Both the position numbers and the translations under genes were made by a program. From contig NZ_AUAC01000004.1 of the NCBI RefSeq assembly GCF_000428525.1, positions 1 through 64,000 of the forward strand: a stretch of 64,000 bases of DNA. The letters are read 5' to 3'. The notes under the pieces are model-generated. The model saw only the letters and a program-made list of their open reading frames with translations. It did not search any database and was not told the DNA's origin. The stretch comes from Hellea balneolensis DSM 19091. Lineage in GTDB: Bacteria; Pseudomonadota; Alphaproteobacteria; Caulobacterales; Maricaulaceae. Shown here one piece after another: positions 1 to 8,619 of the stretch (within the stretch, counting starts at the first letter, position 1; each line of letters begins with the position of its first letter).

Positions 1-71
1 AGCCGGAGTAATCGCTCTGCCTTCCGAAACCTCACCCCCAATTTTACCAAACGGCCTTGATAGTCCACATT

Positions 72-88
72 CTCCTTTTTCAAAGGAG
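72..88 (+). promoter_or_regulatory. hairpin sequestering the transposase Shine-Dalgarno
   Basis: A perfect 7-bp stem (CTCCTTT at 72-78, AAAGGAG at 82-88) with a 3-base loop. Its 3' arm is the Shine-Dalgarno sequence of the transposase that starts at 97. When folded, the ribosome binding site would be hidden. Limiting transposase translation by such structures is known for other insertion sequences; for this element it is inference. Confidence 0.55.
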
Positions 89-96
89 GGTGAGTA

Positions 97-1125
97 ATGG
101 ATTATTTTGTCGGATTAGATGTTGGTGTTGAAGACACGGCATTATGTGTTGTCGATGTTGACGGAACGGTCTTGCTTCAAACGGAAGTGCCGACCGACCC
201 GCAAGTGATAGCAAATAGTCTTAAACCTTACCGCAGAACGCTGCGCCGTGCAGGGCACGAGGCGGGGGCTTTGTCCCCTTGGCTGCAGTCCGAATTACTC
301 GCCCTTGGCTTGCCTGTGATCTGTGTTGAGGCGCGTCATGCGCGGGCGGCGATGTCGGCGCAGCGCAATAAAACGGATGCGGCGGATGCTTTGGGTCTGG
401 CCCATATTATGCGTACGGGTTGGTTTAAACGGGCGCATATGAAGGCGGAAGGCACATACCGTCTGCGGCTACTTTTGACTCACCGCCGCAACCTCAAACG
501 TAAGTTCCTCGATATTGAAAACGCCATCCGGCACTCGCTCAAGGCGTTTGGCATCCGTATAAAGGGGACAGGCCGTGCGGGCTTTGACAAGCGCATTCGC
601 GAGTTGACAGATGATGAGCCCTTTACGCGCGACCTCATCGGCACGATGCTGGATGCGCGCGCCGGGCTTTGGGAGCAGTTCAAAAAACTGGACACGCAAG
701 TGGTCAAGATCACGCGCGAGACGGAGCTAACGCGCCGTTTTATGGAGATACCCGGCGTCGGGCCTGTGACGGCTTTGTCCTTTATGGCGGGGGTGGATGA
801 CCCGGCCCGGTTCAAACGCTCACGCGATGTCGGGGCCTATTTTGGCCTGACGACAAAATGTTGGCAGTCCGGGAGTTCAATAGACATTAAAGGCCGCATC
901 TCAAAGGCAGGCGATAGTGATGTCCGCAGGGCGCTGTATACGGCGGCAAGCGCCATGCTGTCGCGTTATAAGGGCCGCTTGGCGCTCAAGAACTGGGGCT
1001 TATCGATTGAAAAAAGACGCGGGCATAAGAAAGCCCTTGTTGCTGTGGCGCGTAAGCTGGCGGTTATCATGCATGCGATGTGGCGGGACGGAACCTTCTT
1101 TGATGACCCGTTGATGGTGACATAA
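97..1125 (+). CDS. IS110-family transposase (DEDD recombinase)
   Basis: Transposase of an IS110-family insertion sequence, 342 residues, the usual size. The N-terminal RuvC-like DEDD domain shows D8 (in VGLDVG), E55 (in HEAG) and D94/D97 (in KTDAADA), with the spacing expected for the family. The C-terminal Transposase_20 domain carries IPGVGPVTA (about 218-226) and the QSG block with S258, the probable catalytic serine, followed by GRISKAGD. The ATG at 97 is preceded by a strong AAAGGAGGG. IS110 enzymes are guided to target DNA by a bridge RNA encoded in a non-coding end of the element; a candidate region lies just downstream. No frameshift or stop is seen, so the enzyme is probably intact. 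The left end of the element cannot be placed because the window starts too close to it. Confidence 0.95.
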   Translation: MDYFVGLDVGVEDTALCVVDVDGTVLLQTEVPTDPQVIANSLKPYRRTLRRAGHEAGALSPWLQSELLALGLPVICVEARHARAAMSAQRNKTDAADALGLAHIMRTGWFKRAHMKAEGTYRLRLLLTHRRNLKRKFLDIENAIRHSLKAFGIRIKGTGRAGFDKRIRELTDDEPFTRDLIGTMLDARAGLWEQFKKLDTQVVKITRETELTRRFMEIPGVGPVTALSFMAGVDDPARFKRSRDVGAYFGLTTKCWQSGSSIDIKGRISKAGDSDVRRALYTAASAMLSRYKGRLALKNWGLSIEKRRGHKKALVAVARKLAVIMHAMWRDGTFFDDPLMVT

Positions 1126-1477
1126 AGGAGACGCATTGAAAGAAACAACTGACTTAAATGATTTTGTGAGACACCGCGAAAGCGGATGTGAGGAGATGGT
1201 GTAGACTTTGAATTATGGGAAGCCCGATATCTTGCTTGTGAGCATGCCGCTTGGCATGGACCACGACGTTTAGCCTGTACTGTTGCCCCATTTAACCGAA
1301 GCCGGATTGCACCCTTGCGGAGAGACACAGCGCCGAAAGACGAGCGCTTTGGCCGCCGGGAAGTGCGCAGGAGAGCACGGCGCACCTGATCTTCAAAGAA
1401 GAGCTGACAAATTAATTAGATACATCTACGAGAAACACAGGAGATACCGATGATGTGCACGCAAACGAGAGAAACGA
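1126..1477 (+). ncRNA. IS110 3' non-coding end, candidate bridge RNA
   Basis: About 350 bases without a credible gene, between the transposase stop and the next gene. Several stable stem-loops are visible: CCGC-GAAA-GCGG inside 1171-1189 (GNRA loop), CATGCC-GCTT-GGCATG at 1243-1258, and GTGCGC (1363-1368) with GCGCAC (1380-1385). A loosely repeated motif, GAGAAAC followed by AGGAGA, occurs near 1430-1444 and 1469-1486. IS1111-type members of the family encode their bridge RNA in this position. Exact RNA ends and guide loops cannot be assigned by eye. Confidence 0.4.
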
Positions 1478-1720
1478 TTAGGAGAGCAAGATAATTCCAA
1501 TAAGCCCTCCCCAGACGCCGACCGCATAACCCGATGTCGCCCACCACGGTGTCAAATCACGAAGCGCGAGCATATCCGCGCCAAAGCTTTCGCCATATGC
1601 TACATCGCTCATCATGTGCTCTACAAGATACATGCTAGCCCCTATGAGGCTCCAAAGAAGGTAAATTATGACTATAACCCAAAACCATCCGGGCGCTTTG
1701 GAAATGTTCTGGTCAGTCAT
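1478..1720 (-). pseudogene. truncated small membrane protein, cut by the IS110 element
   Basis: An 80-residue protein with two hydrophobic segments. It aligns with the N-terminal half of the gene upstream (1717-2163): both have a WFW...LLW..(M/I)G start and a GG.(L/I)G segment at the same spacing. It ends abruptly at GIILLS where the paralogue continues with LLLRKKNA and two more membrane segments. The lost half lies exactly where the IS110 non-coding end begins, so insertion of the element probably removed it. The start at 1720 (MTDQN) is chosen because its ATG overlaps the upstream TGA as ATGA and follows AAGGA; a longer start at 1759 would overlap the neighbour by 43 bases. Function unknown. 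Confidence 0.6.
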
Positions 1721-2163
1721 CTTAAGATCCTTTTTGCTGTCATTTTGCGGGCAAACCACACGAGTAATATCGCGACAACGACTATCGCAATATACATCAC
1801 CTTATTTGCAGCTGGCACGCTCGACATAACGTCAGTTCCAAACCAAGAATATCCTTGCTGCACAAAGACAGCCAGAAGAGAAATAAGGAGCGGCCAAATA
1901 GCATTCTTCTTGCGCAATAAAAGCAACAGACACCCTAAAGCGCCGCCAAAAACAGCAAAAGCATAAGCGCCCGTAACAAAGGCAGGTTGTGACTGCGCGG
2001 CATCCGCGAGGGCCTGCCCGTAATTTTTCACCATGTCGGCATGGCTCATATTCATGTCACTTATATAAGCGCCCACACCCATCAGGTTCCATAAAAGTGC
2101 GATGCCGCTCACGAGCCAAAACCACCAAGGCGTCTTTGGTTTTCCAATTTCTGTAACCACCAT
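1717..2163 (-). CDS. four-helix small membrane protein (paralogue 2)
   Basis: A 148-residue integral membrane protein with about four transmembrane helices (near 14-34, 62-82, 88-108 and 120-140). It has the motif LLLLRKKNA between helices 2 and 3. Small proteins of this type are common in alphaproteobacteria and are often labelled sugar transporter without proof; I do not assign a function. It lies in a row of three related genes on the same strand and overlaps the next one by an ATGA start-stop, so the two are probably translated together. Confidence 0.75.
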   Translation of the reverse strand: MVVTEIGKPKTPWWFWLVSGIALLWNLMGVGAYISDMNMSHADMVKNYGQALADAAQSQPAFVTGAYAFAVFGGALGCLLLLLRKKNAIWPLLISLLAVFVQQGYSWFGTDVMSSVPAANKVMYIAIVVVAILLVWFARKMTAKRILR

Positions 2164-2223
2164 TTCATCCTCCCCAGAATAGAGAAAGACTAAATAAGAT
2201 TTAGACCATAGAGTCCAGAGGGT

Positions 2224-2697
2224 TCAAGTTGTGGAAAGCTCGCCTTGGCGTTTGGCAGAATAAGCCGCCCAAAATAAATAAATGCCAATCAAAAACTCAG
2301 TTAATGAGATCCCCATCAAAGACGCACCCATGATTTCAAAGCCTCCGCGTAAGCTGGCATCAAGCTTTATAAGCATAAGCGCGACTAAACATGCCGCAAA
2401 CCAATAATAGGCATTTTGGCGGCGTAATAACAGATAAGCCGACCCGATGAGACCAGAGAAGATTGACACAACATGCGCAAATTTCGTCCAAAAGGGTGTA
2501 ACCGTTAGATAGGAAAGCTGTTCAGCCGTGTAGAGGCTTGAAATACTATTCGTGTTAAGCGACAGCATCGCAACAAAAACCATTAAACTGAAAATGTACC
2601 ACGCCACAGCCATGGAAGCCATAATACCCAACCATCTATCTCGAGGTGATTTAGTGGCAGGTAGCTCTAACTCTTCTGTTAAGATAAGATCCGTCAT
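2224..2697 (-). CDS. four-helix small membrane protein (paralogue 1)
   Basis: A 157-residue membrane protein with four hydrophobic segments, related to the two genes downstream. The block SGLIGSAYLLLRRQNAYYWF matches GGALGCLLLLLRKKNAIWPL of the next gene in position and pattern. The N-terminus (about 25 residues) is hydrophilic. It is followed 60 bases later by the second paralogue. It lies just downstream of sucB on the same strand, with 58 bases and a small hairpin between them, so it could be read from the TCA operon or from its own promoter. Substrate or role unknown. Confidence 0.75.
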   Translation of the reverse strand: MTDLILTEELELPATKSPRDRWLGIMASMAVAWYIFSLMVFVAMLSLNTNSISSLYTAEQLSYLTVTPFWTKFAHVVSIFSGLIGSAYLLLRRQNAYYWFAACLVALMLIKLDASLRGGFEIMGASLMGISLTEFLIGIYLFWAAYSAKRQGELSTT

Positions 2698-2703
2698 GGA
2701 AAT

Positions 2704-2727
2704 GGATTAGCAAAAACTTACTAATCC
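2704..2727 (-). promoter_or_regulatory. stem-loop before the membrane-protein genes
   Basis: GGATTAG (2704-2710) and CTAATCC (2721-2727) form a perfect 7-bp stem with a 10-base loop in the sucB to 2697 gap. The stem sits only a few bases before the start codon at 2697. It lacks a following U-run, so it is either a weak terminator or processing site for the sucB transcript or a translational control element. Confidence 0.35.
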
Positions 2728-2755
2728 GCCATGAAAAGAGATCCTTAATAAATAT

Positions 2756-4288
2756 TTACAAATCGAGCAACAGTCGTTCAGGATCCTCAAGACATTCTTT
2801 AACCCTTACAAGGAAAGTGACGGCCTCTTTGCCATCGACAATACGGTGGTCATAGGACAGTGCCAGATACATCATCGGGCGAATAACAATTTGATCATCA
2901 ATCACGACGGCGCGTTTTTCGATCTTATGCATGCCCAAAATACCGACTTGCGGGGGGTTGAGGATAGGCGATGACATAAGCGAGCCGTAAACACCGCCAT
3001 TGGAAATGGTGAAGGTGCCGCCCATCATGTCATCCATGGAGAGCTGCCCATCCCGCGCTTTCGCGCCAAGCTCGCTAATACCTTTTTCAATGCCGCCCAA
3101 TGAGCGCTCATCACAATCGCGAAGGACAGGCACAACAAGCCCTTTGGGCGTACCGACCGCGATACTGATATCATAGTAATTTTTATAGATAATATCTGTG
3201 CCGTCGATTTCAGCATTGACGGCAGGCACATCTTTGAGCGCTTGGACACAGGCTTTGACGAAGAAGCTCATAAAGCCCAACTTGACGCCATGTTTTTTGA
3301 TGAAGAGCTCTTTATATTGGCTACGCATATCCATGATATTCGTCATATCGACTTCATTGTAAGTCGTGAGCATGGCTGCTGTATTCTGCGCTTCCTTAAG
3401 GCGGCGGGCGATAGTCTGGCGCAGACGTGACATGCGTACACGTTCTTCACGAGGGCCTAACTCACGCGGCGCAGAAGGCGCTGTGGGGGCTTTGGCCGCA
3501 GGCGCTGGATTGGCTTTCGCAGAGAGTGCATCGCCCTTGGTAATGCGGCCATCCTTGCCTGTACCTGCAATTGACCTAGCATCGAGATTGTTTTCTTTAA
3601 TGATACGACTTGCACTTGGCATCGGGTCTTTAGACGCAATGGCCGTCGGTTCATTAACGGATGCTACGACACCTACGCCGCCGCCTTCATCGCCCGCGGA
3701 GCCTGTCGAGGGAGCAATCGCCCCACCAGAGGCTCCTGCCAGTAATGTACAGATAGTCTGACCAACAGCCGCAACTTCACCTTCAGCCACGAGAATATCA
3801 CCCATAACGCCAGTTTCAGGCGCAACCAATTCTTGCGCCGCCTTATCAGTCTCCAGCTCAACAATGGCTTCATCTTTTTTGACAGCGTCACCCGGTTTTT
3901 TCATCCAAGAAGCCACAGTGACTTCGGACACAGATTCGCCAACATTGGGCACATCAATATTCATTGCGCTTCCACCAGAGGTTTGAGCCGCTGTCTCAGC
4001 CGCCACAGCTTTTTCAGCAGGTGCCTCAGTTTTAGAACTAGCCGCCGCAGCGTTACCTTTGCCAAGCTTGGCAATAACGGTTCCGATTGTGGCATTATCG
4101 CCTTCGGCGACCAGAATTTCTTCGAGCACACCGTCTTCGGGCGAGACCAGTTCTTGCGCGGCTTTATCAGTCTCAAGCTCTACCAGAGCCTCATCTTTTT
4201 TGACCGCGTCGCCCGGCTGTTTAAACCACTGCGCGATAGTCACTTCGGAGACGCTTTCGCCTACATTTGGAATTTTGATATCAGTCAT
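2756..4288 (-). CDS. sucB: 2-oxoglutarate dehydrogenase E2 (dihydrolipoamide succinyltransferase), two lipoyl domains
   Basis: E2 core of the 2-oxoglutarate dehydrogenase complex; transfers the succinyl group from lipoamide to CoA. Two tandem lipoyl domains are visible, at about residues 1-78 and 109-187, each with [10 protein letters not shown] around the lipoylated lysine (about K42 and K149). They are followed by an acidic/Gly/Ala linker, an E3-binding peripheral domain ([13 protein letters not shown] to KGDAL, about 225-257) and the catalytic domain ending in [11 protein letters not shown]. Most OdhB/SucB proteins have one lipoyl domain, so this is a long form (510 residues). I use the ATG at 4288; an in-frame TTG six bases upstream is possible. 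It is the last gene of the suc run, 27 bases after sucA. Confidence 0.95.
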   Translation of the reverse strand: MTDIKIPNVGESVSEVTIAQWFKQPGDAVKKDEALVELETDKAAQELVSPEDGVLEEILVAEGDNATIGTVIAKLGKGNAAAASSKTEAPAEKAVAAETAAQTSGGSAMNIDVPNVGESVSEVTVASWMKKPGDAVKKDEAIVELETDKAAQELVAPETGVMGDILVAEGEVAAVGQTICTLLAGASGGAIAPSTGSAGDEGGGVGVVASVNEPTAIASKDPMPSASRIIKENNLDARSIAGTGKDGRITKGDALSAKANPAPAAKAPTAPSAPRELGPREERVRMSRLRQTIARRLKEAQNTAAMLTTYNEVDMTNIMDMRSQYKELFIKKHGVKLGFMSFFVKACVQALKDVPAVNAEIDGTDIIYKNYYDISIAVGTPKGLVVPVLRDCDERSLGGIEKGISELGAKARDGQLSMDDMMGGTFTISNGGVYGSLMSSPILNPPQVGILGMHKIEKRAVVIDDQIVIRPMMYLALSYDHRIVDGKEAVTFLVRVKECLEDPERLLLDL

Positions 4289-4315
4289 GTTCAACTCTAT
4301 TTCAGCTCGAAAGCT

Positions 4316-7276
4316 CTATTTTGCAAAAACGCCATCAATAATGGCTTGCTGTTCTTTTTTATGTTTAGCCGCAATACCTGTCGCCGTCGAGGCCGCAGCA
4401 GCCCGGCCAATATAACGTGGACGCGTATGTTTGGCTTTAATGGCAATCAGGCTTTCCTCAAGGAAAGGATTGATAAAGGCCCAAGCGCCCATATTTTTCG
4501 GCTCTTCCTGACACCAGACCATTTCGGCTGACTTAAAGCGCTTAAGCTCTTCTTGCACAGCATCATCTGGATAAGGGTAGAGCTGCTCGACACGCAGAAG
4601 GTAGATGTCATTACGACCAAGTTTTTCACGCGCTTCGAACAAGTCGTAATAAATCTTACCGGAACATAGCACGACAGTTTTAATTTCTTTAGCCGGCAGT
4701 AATTTTATTTGGCTAATTTCAGGATTATATTCGGCATCATCCCAAAGAAGACGATGGAATTCAGACTCCCCGCTCATTTCGTCAAAAGTCGAGACGCAGA
4801 GTTTATGGCGCAAGAGCGATTTGGGGCTCATATTGATAAGCGGCTTACGGAAATTACGTTTCACCTGACGGCGGAGCGCATGGAAATAATTGGCGGGCGT
4901 TGTGATATTCGTCACCTGCATATTATCTTCGGCGCACATTTGTAAGTAGCGCTCCAGACGCGCGGAACTATGCTCTGGGCCTTGGCCCTCATACCCATGC
5001 GGGAGCAACATAACGAGGCCTGACATACGCAACCATTTTTGCTCGGCGCTGGAAATGAACTGATCCACCATGACCTGCGCGCCATTGGCAAAGTCCCCAA
5101 ATTGCGCTTCCCAAATCGTCAGCGCATGCGGCGCCGCGCCGGAGAAACCATATTCAAATCCCAAAACCGCCTCTTCCGAAAGATGTGAGTTGAGGACTTG
5201 GTAATATTCTTGATCATTAGAGAGATTATTAAGCGGCGTATATTTTTCTTCCGTCACTTGGTCGATGAAATTTGACTGACGCTGAGAAAAAGTTCCCCGC
5301 TCTGAGTCTTGCCCTGAAAGACGTACAGGGTGCCCTTCAGTAATCAAAGTTCCAAAGGCCAGATGTTCGGCCAAACCCCAATCAATATTCTCACCTGCCG
5401 CAATTTTTTCTGCGCGGGCTTTGATGATACGCTTAAGCGTGCGGTGAATATTGACGGAATTAGGAACGGTGGTAATCTTCGTGCCAATATCTTTCAAAAC
5501 TGATTTATCAACAGAAGTATTACCGCGCCTTTTGCCTGTTTCCGTCGGCAGACTTAAGCCTTGCCATACGCCTTGTAGCCAATCGGGCTCTTTCGTTTCA
5601 TAGGCTTTGGCTTTATCAAATTCGGAGTCCAAGAAGGCATAGAAATCATCAACGCGTTTTTCATGCTCAGCCTTAGTCAGATCGCCTTGGGCAATCAGAC
5701 GCTCTGCATATTTCGTCATAGTCGAAGGCATGTCGCCAATCGTTTTATACATGATGGGTTGGGTAAAGCTCGGGTCGTCGCCTTCATTATGGCCGTAACG
5801 GCGATAACAAATAATATCGAGGACAACATCTTTGCCAAACTTTTGGCGATATTCAGTGGCGACACGCGCGGCGAAGACAACGGCTTCGGGATCATCCCCA
5901 TTAACGTGGAAAATCGGTGCTTCGACCATCATCGCCACATCCGATGCATATTGACCCGAGCGATACTCATCCGGTGTTGTTGTAAAGCCGATTTGGTTAT
6001 TCACAATCACATGGATTGTGCCGCCTGTGCGGTAGCCCACTAATTGGCTCATCTGGAAACATTCCATGACCACGCCCTGCCCTGCAAAAGCAGAATCGCC
6101 GTGAAGGATAACGGCCATGACTTCTTGCGGATTATGCGATTGGTAAGTGCCTGAGGCCATTTGCTGCTTTGCGCGAGCTTTACCCATTACAACGGGCGCG
6201 ACGACCTCCAAGTGAGATGGATTTGGCGCAAGAGAGAGATGCACGGAGTTGCCGTCAAATTCGCGGTCGTCAGACACACCCAAGTGATATTTTACATCGC
6301 CTGACCCAAAGTCTTCCGCGCCAGCTGCAACGCCGCCTAAAAATTCATAGAAAATCGCCGAATAAGGCTTCTGCATGACAGAGGCCATGACATTGAGGCG
6401 TCCGCGATGCGGCATACCGAAGTTGATATCTTTTAGCCCTAATGCGCCGCCGCGTTTGATAATTTGTTCCAGAGCAGGGAGAAGACTTTCCGCGCCATCA
6501 ATACCAAAACGCTTTGTACCTGGGTAACGTTTATGGATGAGCTGTTCAAAAGCTTCACCCTCAATGAGTTTTTGCAAAATGGCGAGCCGGCCTTCTTTGG
6601 AGAAACTAATTTCTTTATCGGGGCCTTCAATACGTTCCTGAATCCAGCTTTTCTCGATGGGATCAGAGACATGCATGAACTGCATGCCAAAGGTTGAGCA
6701 ATAAGTCCGCCGCACAATTTCCAATATCTGATTTAGGCTTGCAGACTCGAGACCCAACACGCCATCGATGAAAATTTCGCGGTCCATATCCGCATCAGTA
6801 AAGCCATATGTTTCCGGCATCAGCTCTGGGTGCGGCGGAAGAACATCAAGTCCAAGCGGATCAAGATCGGCTACCAAATGACCCCGCATACGATAGGCGC
6901 GTATAAGCATGAGGGCGCGGAGACTATCTTGTGTGGCTTGGCGGACGTCATCAGAGGACGCGCCGTTTAAACGCGCAGAGACTTTGCTTTCAACAGCGAC
7001 TTCATCGCCCCAATCGCCTGTTAGGGCTGAGGTCAGCTCATCTTGGGGGTCAGCGGGCCATCCCCCACGTTTCCAGCTCGGACCTTCGGCGTTTTTCTTG
7101 GCATTGGCCGTTTCTTCGCCCAAAGAGGCGAAATAACGTTGCCATGACGGGTCAACACTATTGGGGTTAGCCGCATAACGCGCCTGCATTTGTTCCAGAT
7201 AAAAGGCATTGCCCCCATCCAGAAACAGAGTATCGAGCATTGCTTGGTTTTGCTCACTACGACTTTTATCAGTCAT
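4316..7276 (-). CDS. sucA: 2-oxoglutarate dehydrogenase E1 component
   Basis: Thiamine-diphosphate-dependent E1 subunit that decarboxylates 2-oxoglutarate and succinylates the E2 lipoyl groups. The 986-residue length fits the family. The N-terminal docking segment (FLDGGNAFYLEQM...WQRYF) precedes the dehydrogenase domain with GMPHRGRLNV and the cofactor-binding region HGDSAFAGQGVV...VNNQIGFTT. A transketolase-like C-terminal half follows (EAQFGDFANGAQVMVDQFI). It is cotranscribed with sucD upstream (68-base gap) and sucB downstream (27 bases). No lpdA-type E3 gene is visible in the window. Confidence 0.97.
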   Translation of the reverse strand: MTDKSRSEQNQAMLDTLFLDGGNAFYLEQMQARYAANPNSVDPSWQRYFASLGEETANAKKNAEGPSWKRGGWPADPQDELTSALTGDWGDEVAVESKVSARLNGASSDDVRQATQDSLRALMLIRAYRMRGHLVADLDPLGLDVLPPHPELMPETYGFTDADMDREIFIDGVLGLESASLNQILEIVRRTYCSTFGMQFMHVSDPIEKSWIQERIEGPDKEISFSKEGRLAILQKLIEGEAFEQLIHKRYPGTKRFGIDGAESLLPALEQIIKRGGALGLKDINFGMPHRGRLNVMASVMQKPYSAIFYEFLGGVAAGAEDFGSGDVKYHLGVSDDREFDGNSVHLSLAPNPSHLEVVAPVVMGKARAKQQMASGTYQSHNPQEVMAVILHGDSAFAGQGVVMECFQMSQLVGYRTGGTIHVIVNNQIGFTTTPDEYRSGQYASDVAMMVEAPIFHVNGDDPEAVVFAARVATEYRQKFGKDVVLDIICYRRYGHNEGDDPSFTQPIMYKTIGDMPSTMTKYAERLIAQGDLTKAEHEKRVDDFYAFLDSEFDKAKAYETKEPDWLQGVWQGLSLPTETGKRRGNTSVDKSVLKDIGTKITTVPNSVNIHRTLKRIIKARAEKIAAGENIDWGLAEHLAFGTLITEGHPVRLSGQDSERGTFSQRQSNFIDQVTEEKYTPLNNLSNDQEYYQVLNSHLSEEAVLGFEYGFSGAAPHALTIWEAQFGDFANGAQVMVDQFISSAEQKWLRMSGLVMLLPHGYEGQGPEHSSARLERYLQMCAEDNMQVTNITTPANYFHALRRQVKRNFRKPLINMSPKSLLRHKLCVSTFDEMSGESEFHRLLWDDAEYNPEISQIKLLPAKEIKTVVLCSGKIYYDLFEAREKLGRNDIYLLRVEQLYPYPDDAVQEELKRFKSAEMVWCQEEPKNMGAWAFINPFLEESLIAIKAKHTRPRYIGRAAAASTATGIAAKHKKEQQAIIDGVFAK

Positions 7277-7344
7277 ATATTCAGCCCTTTCGAGGCTTAG
7301 TTACGCGCCATTATCCGATCAGGACGTCAATCACGCTAAAACGA

Positions 7345-8232
7345 CTAAGCGTTTAAGACATCCATCATTGTCACGCCGAGTTTAGCAGGAGAGTCGGACA
7401 CGCGAATACCCGCTTTTTCCATCGCTGCTATCTTATCTTCTGCGCCGCCTTTGCCGCCAGAGACGATCGCCCCGGCATGGCCCATTGTGCGGCCCGGAGG
7501 CGCTGTGCGGCCTGCGATAAAGCCAACCATGGGCTTTTTGATGCCTTTTTTGGCCATATGGGCGACAAATTCAGCCGCTTCTTCCTCCGCAGAGCCGCCA
7601 ATTTCGCCAATCATGATGATTTGTTTTGTGTCATCATCATTGAGGAACAGCTCAAGACAATCGATAAAGTTCGTCCCGTTAATCGGGTCGCCGCCAATAC
7701 CAATCGCCGTTGTCTGGCCAAGGCCAACTTGCGTTGTTTGGAAGACGGCTTCGTAAGTCAGCGTACCTGAACGTGAAACTACGCCGCAGCTGCCTTTTTT
7801 GAATATCTTACCGGGCATGATACCAATTTTGCACTCTTCTGGAGTTAAAACACCCGGGCAGTTCGGCCCGATAAGGCGCGATTTTGACCCTTGCAAAGCG
7901 CGCTTTACAGGAATCATATCGCGCACAGGAATACCTTCTGTAATCGCGATGATGAGTTCCATCTCGGCGTCAATCGCCTCAAGGATAGAGTCAGCCGCGA
8001 AGGGCGGAGGAACATAAATCACAGAGGCTGTTGCGCCTGTTGCGTGCTTAGCCTCGGCCACAGTGTCATAGTTTGGAAGGCCGATATGGGTCGTCCCGCC
8101 TTTACCTGGCGTAACGCCCGCAACCATTTGCGTTCCGTGATAAGCAATGGCCTGCTCCGTATGGAACGTCCCCGTCTTACCCGTCATACCTTGGGTGATA
8201 ATTTTTGTGTCTTTGTTTATTAATACTGACAT
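7345..8232 (-). CDS. sucD: succinyl-CoA synthetase alpha subunit
   Basis: Alpha subunit of succinyl-CoA ligase, 295 residues. The N-terminal CoA-binding Rossmann fold carries [11 protein letters not shown]. The phosphohistidine loop is visible as [17 protein letters not shown] near residue 250. It catalyses succinyl-CoA + NDP/Pi to succinate + NTP + CoA together with SucC. Unusually, it is separated from sucC by a 124-residue membrane-protein gene, only 3 bases upstream of its start. The start at 8232 ([10 protein letters not shown]) matches the family N-terminus. Confidence 0.97.
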   Translation of the reverse strand: MSVLINKDTKIITQGMTGKTGTFHTEQAIAYHGTQMVAGVTPGKGGTTHIGLPNYDTVAEAKHATGATASVIYVPPPFAADSILEAIDAEMELIIAITEGIPVRDMIPVKRALQGSKSRLIGPNCPGVLTPEECKIGIMPGKIFKKGSCGVVSRSGTLTYEAVFQTTQVGLGQTTAIGIGGDPINGTNFIDCLELFLNDDDTKQIIMIGEIGGSAEEEAAEFVAHMAKKGIKKPMVGFIAGRTAPPGRTMGHAGAIVSGGKGGAEDKIAAMEKAGIRVSDSPAKLGVTMMDVLNA

Positions 8233-8235
8233 TGT

Positions 8236-8610
8236 TTAGTCCCTTTTGGGGTTATTAGTCGTGCCATGCTCTAAATCAAGCAAGTCACGGGTCATGAGTT
8301 TTCGAATTAAAAAAAGGCCCGCAAGGTTTAAACAGAACCAAATAAGTTTAGAGCCTAAATGCACTGGGAGCAGTGGGTTGTACAGAATAAGACCTAATAT
8401 CGTAACCGCACCTAAGCCTGTTGTCCAAAAGCCGCTATTTCTACCTACTTCTCGCAAAGCAAGCCATAACAATGAGCCGAAGATTACAATTCGCAAGAAG
8501 AAATAATATGCATATGGAAGAGGAAGCACACTAAGCCCGACCACCGCAATGCAAGCAATAATAACTTGCTTATGTGGGCTATTGTCAGGAATGACAGTGA
8601 GCGTTTCCAT
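8236..8610 (-). CDS. DUF6804-like small membrane protein between sucC and sucD
   Basis: A 124-residue protein with four hydrophobic segments (about 17-35, 37-50, 64-80, 88-104). The pattern YYFFLR...ALR...W...NPLLPVHL...W resembles the DUF6804 family of unknown function. It sits inside the suc operon: 9 bases after sucC and 3 bases before sucD, so it is almost certainly cotranscribed and possibly translationally coupled. sucC and sucD are normally adjacent. It could affect respiratory-chain or membrane physiology, but nothing in the sequence shows a reaction. Confidence 0.75.
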   Translation of the reverse strand: METLTVIPDNSPHKQVIIACIAVVGLSVLPLPYAYYFFLRIVIFGSLLWLALREVGRNSGFWTTGLGAVTILGLILYNPLLPVHLGSKLIWFCLNLAGLFLIRKLMTRDLLDLEHGTTNNPKRD

Positions 8611-8619
8611 GATTAAGAC

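Noticed and set aside
1-96. A gene fragment or exact IS left end at the window start
   Set aside because: Too short to judge; no coding pattern beyond the transposase leader and no inverted-repeat partner that can be matched with confidence.
3833-4531. A 232-residue plus-strand ORF across the sucA-sucB border
   Set aside because: Antisense to two certain genes; Phe/Ser/Arg-rich shadow composition.
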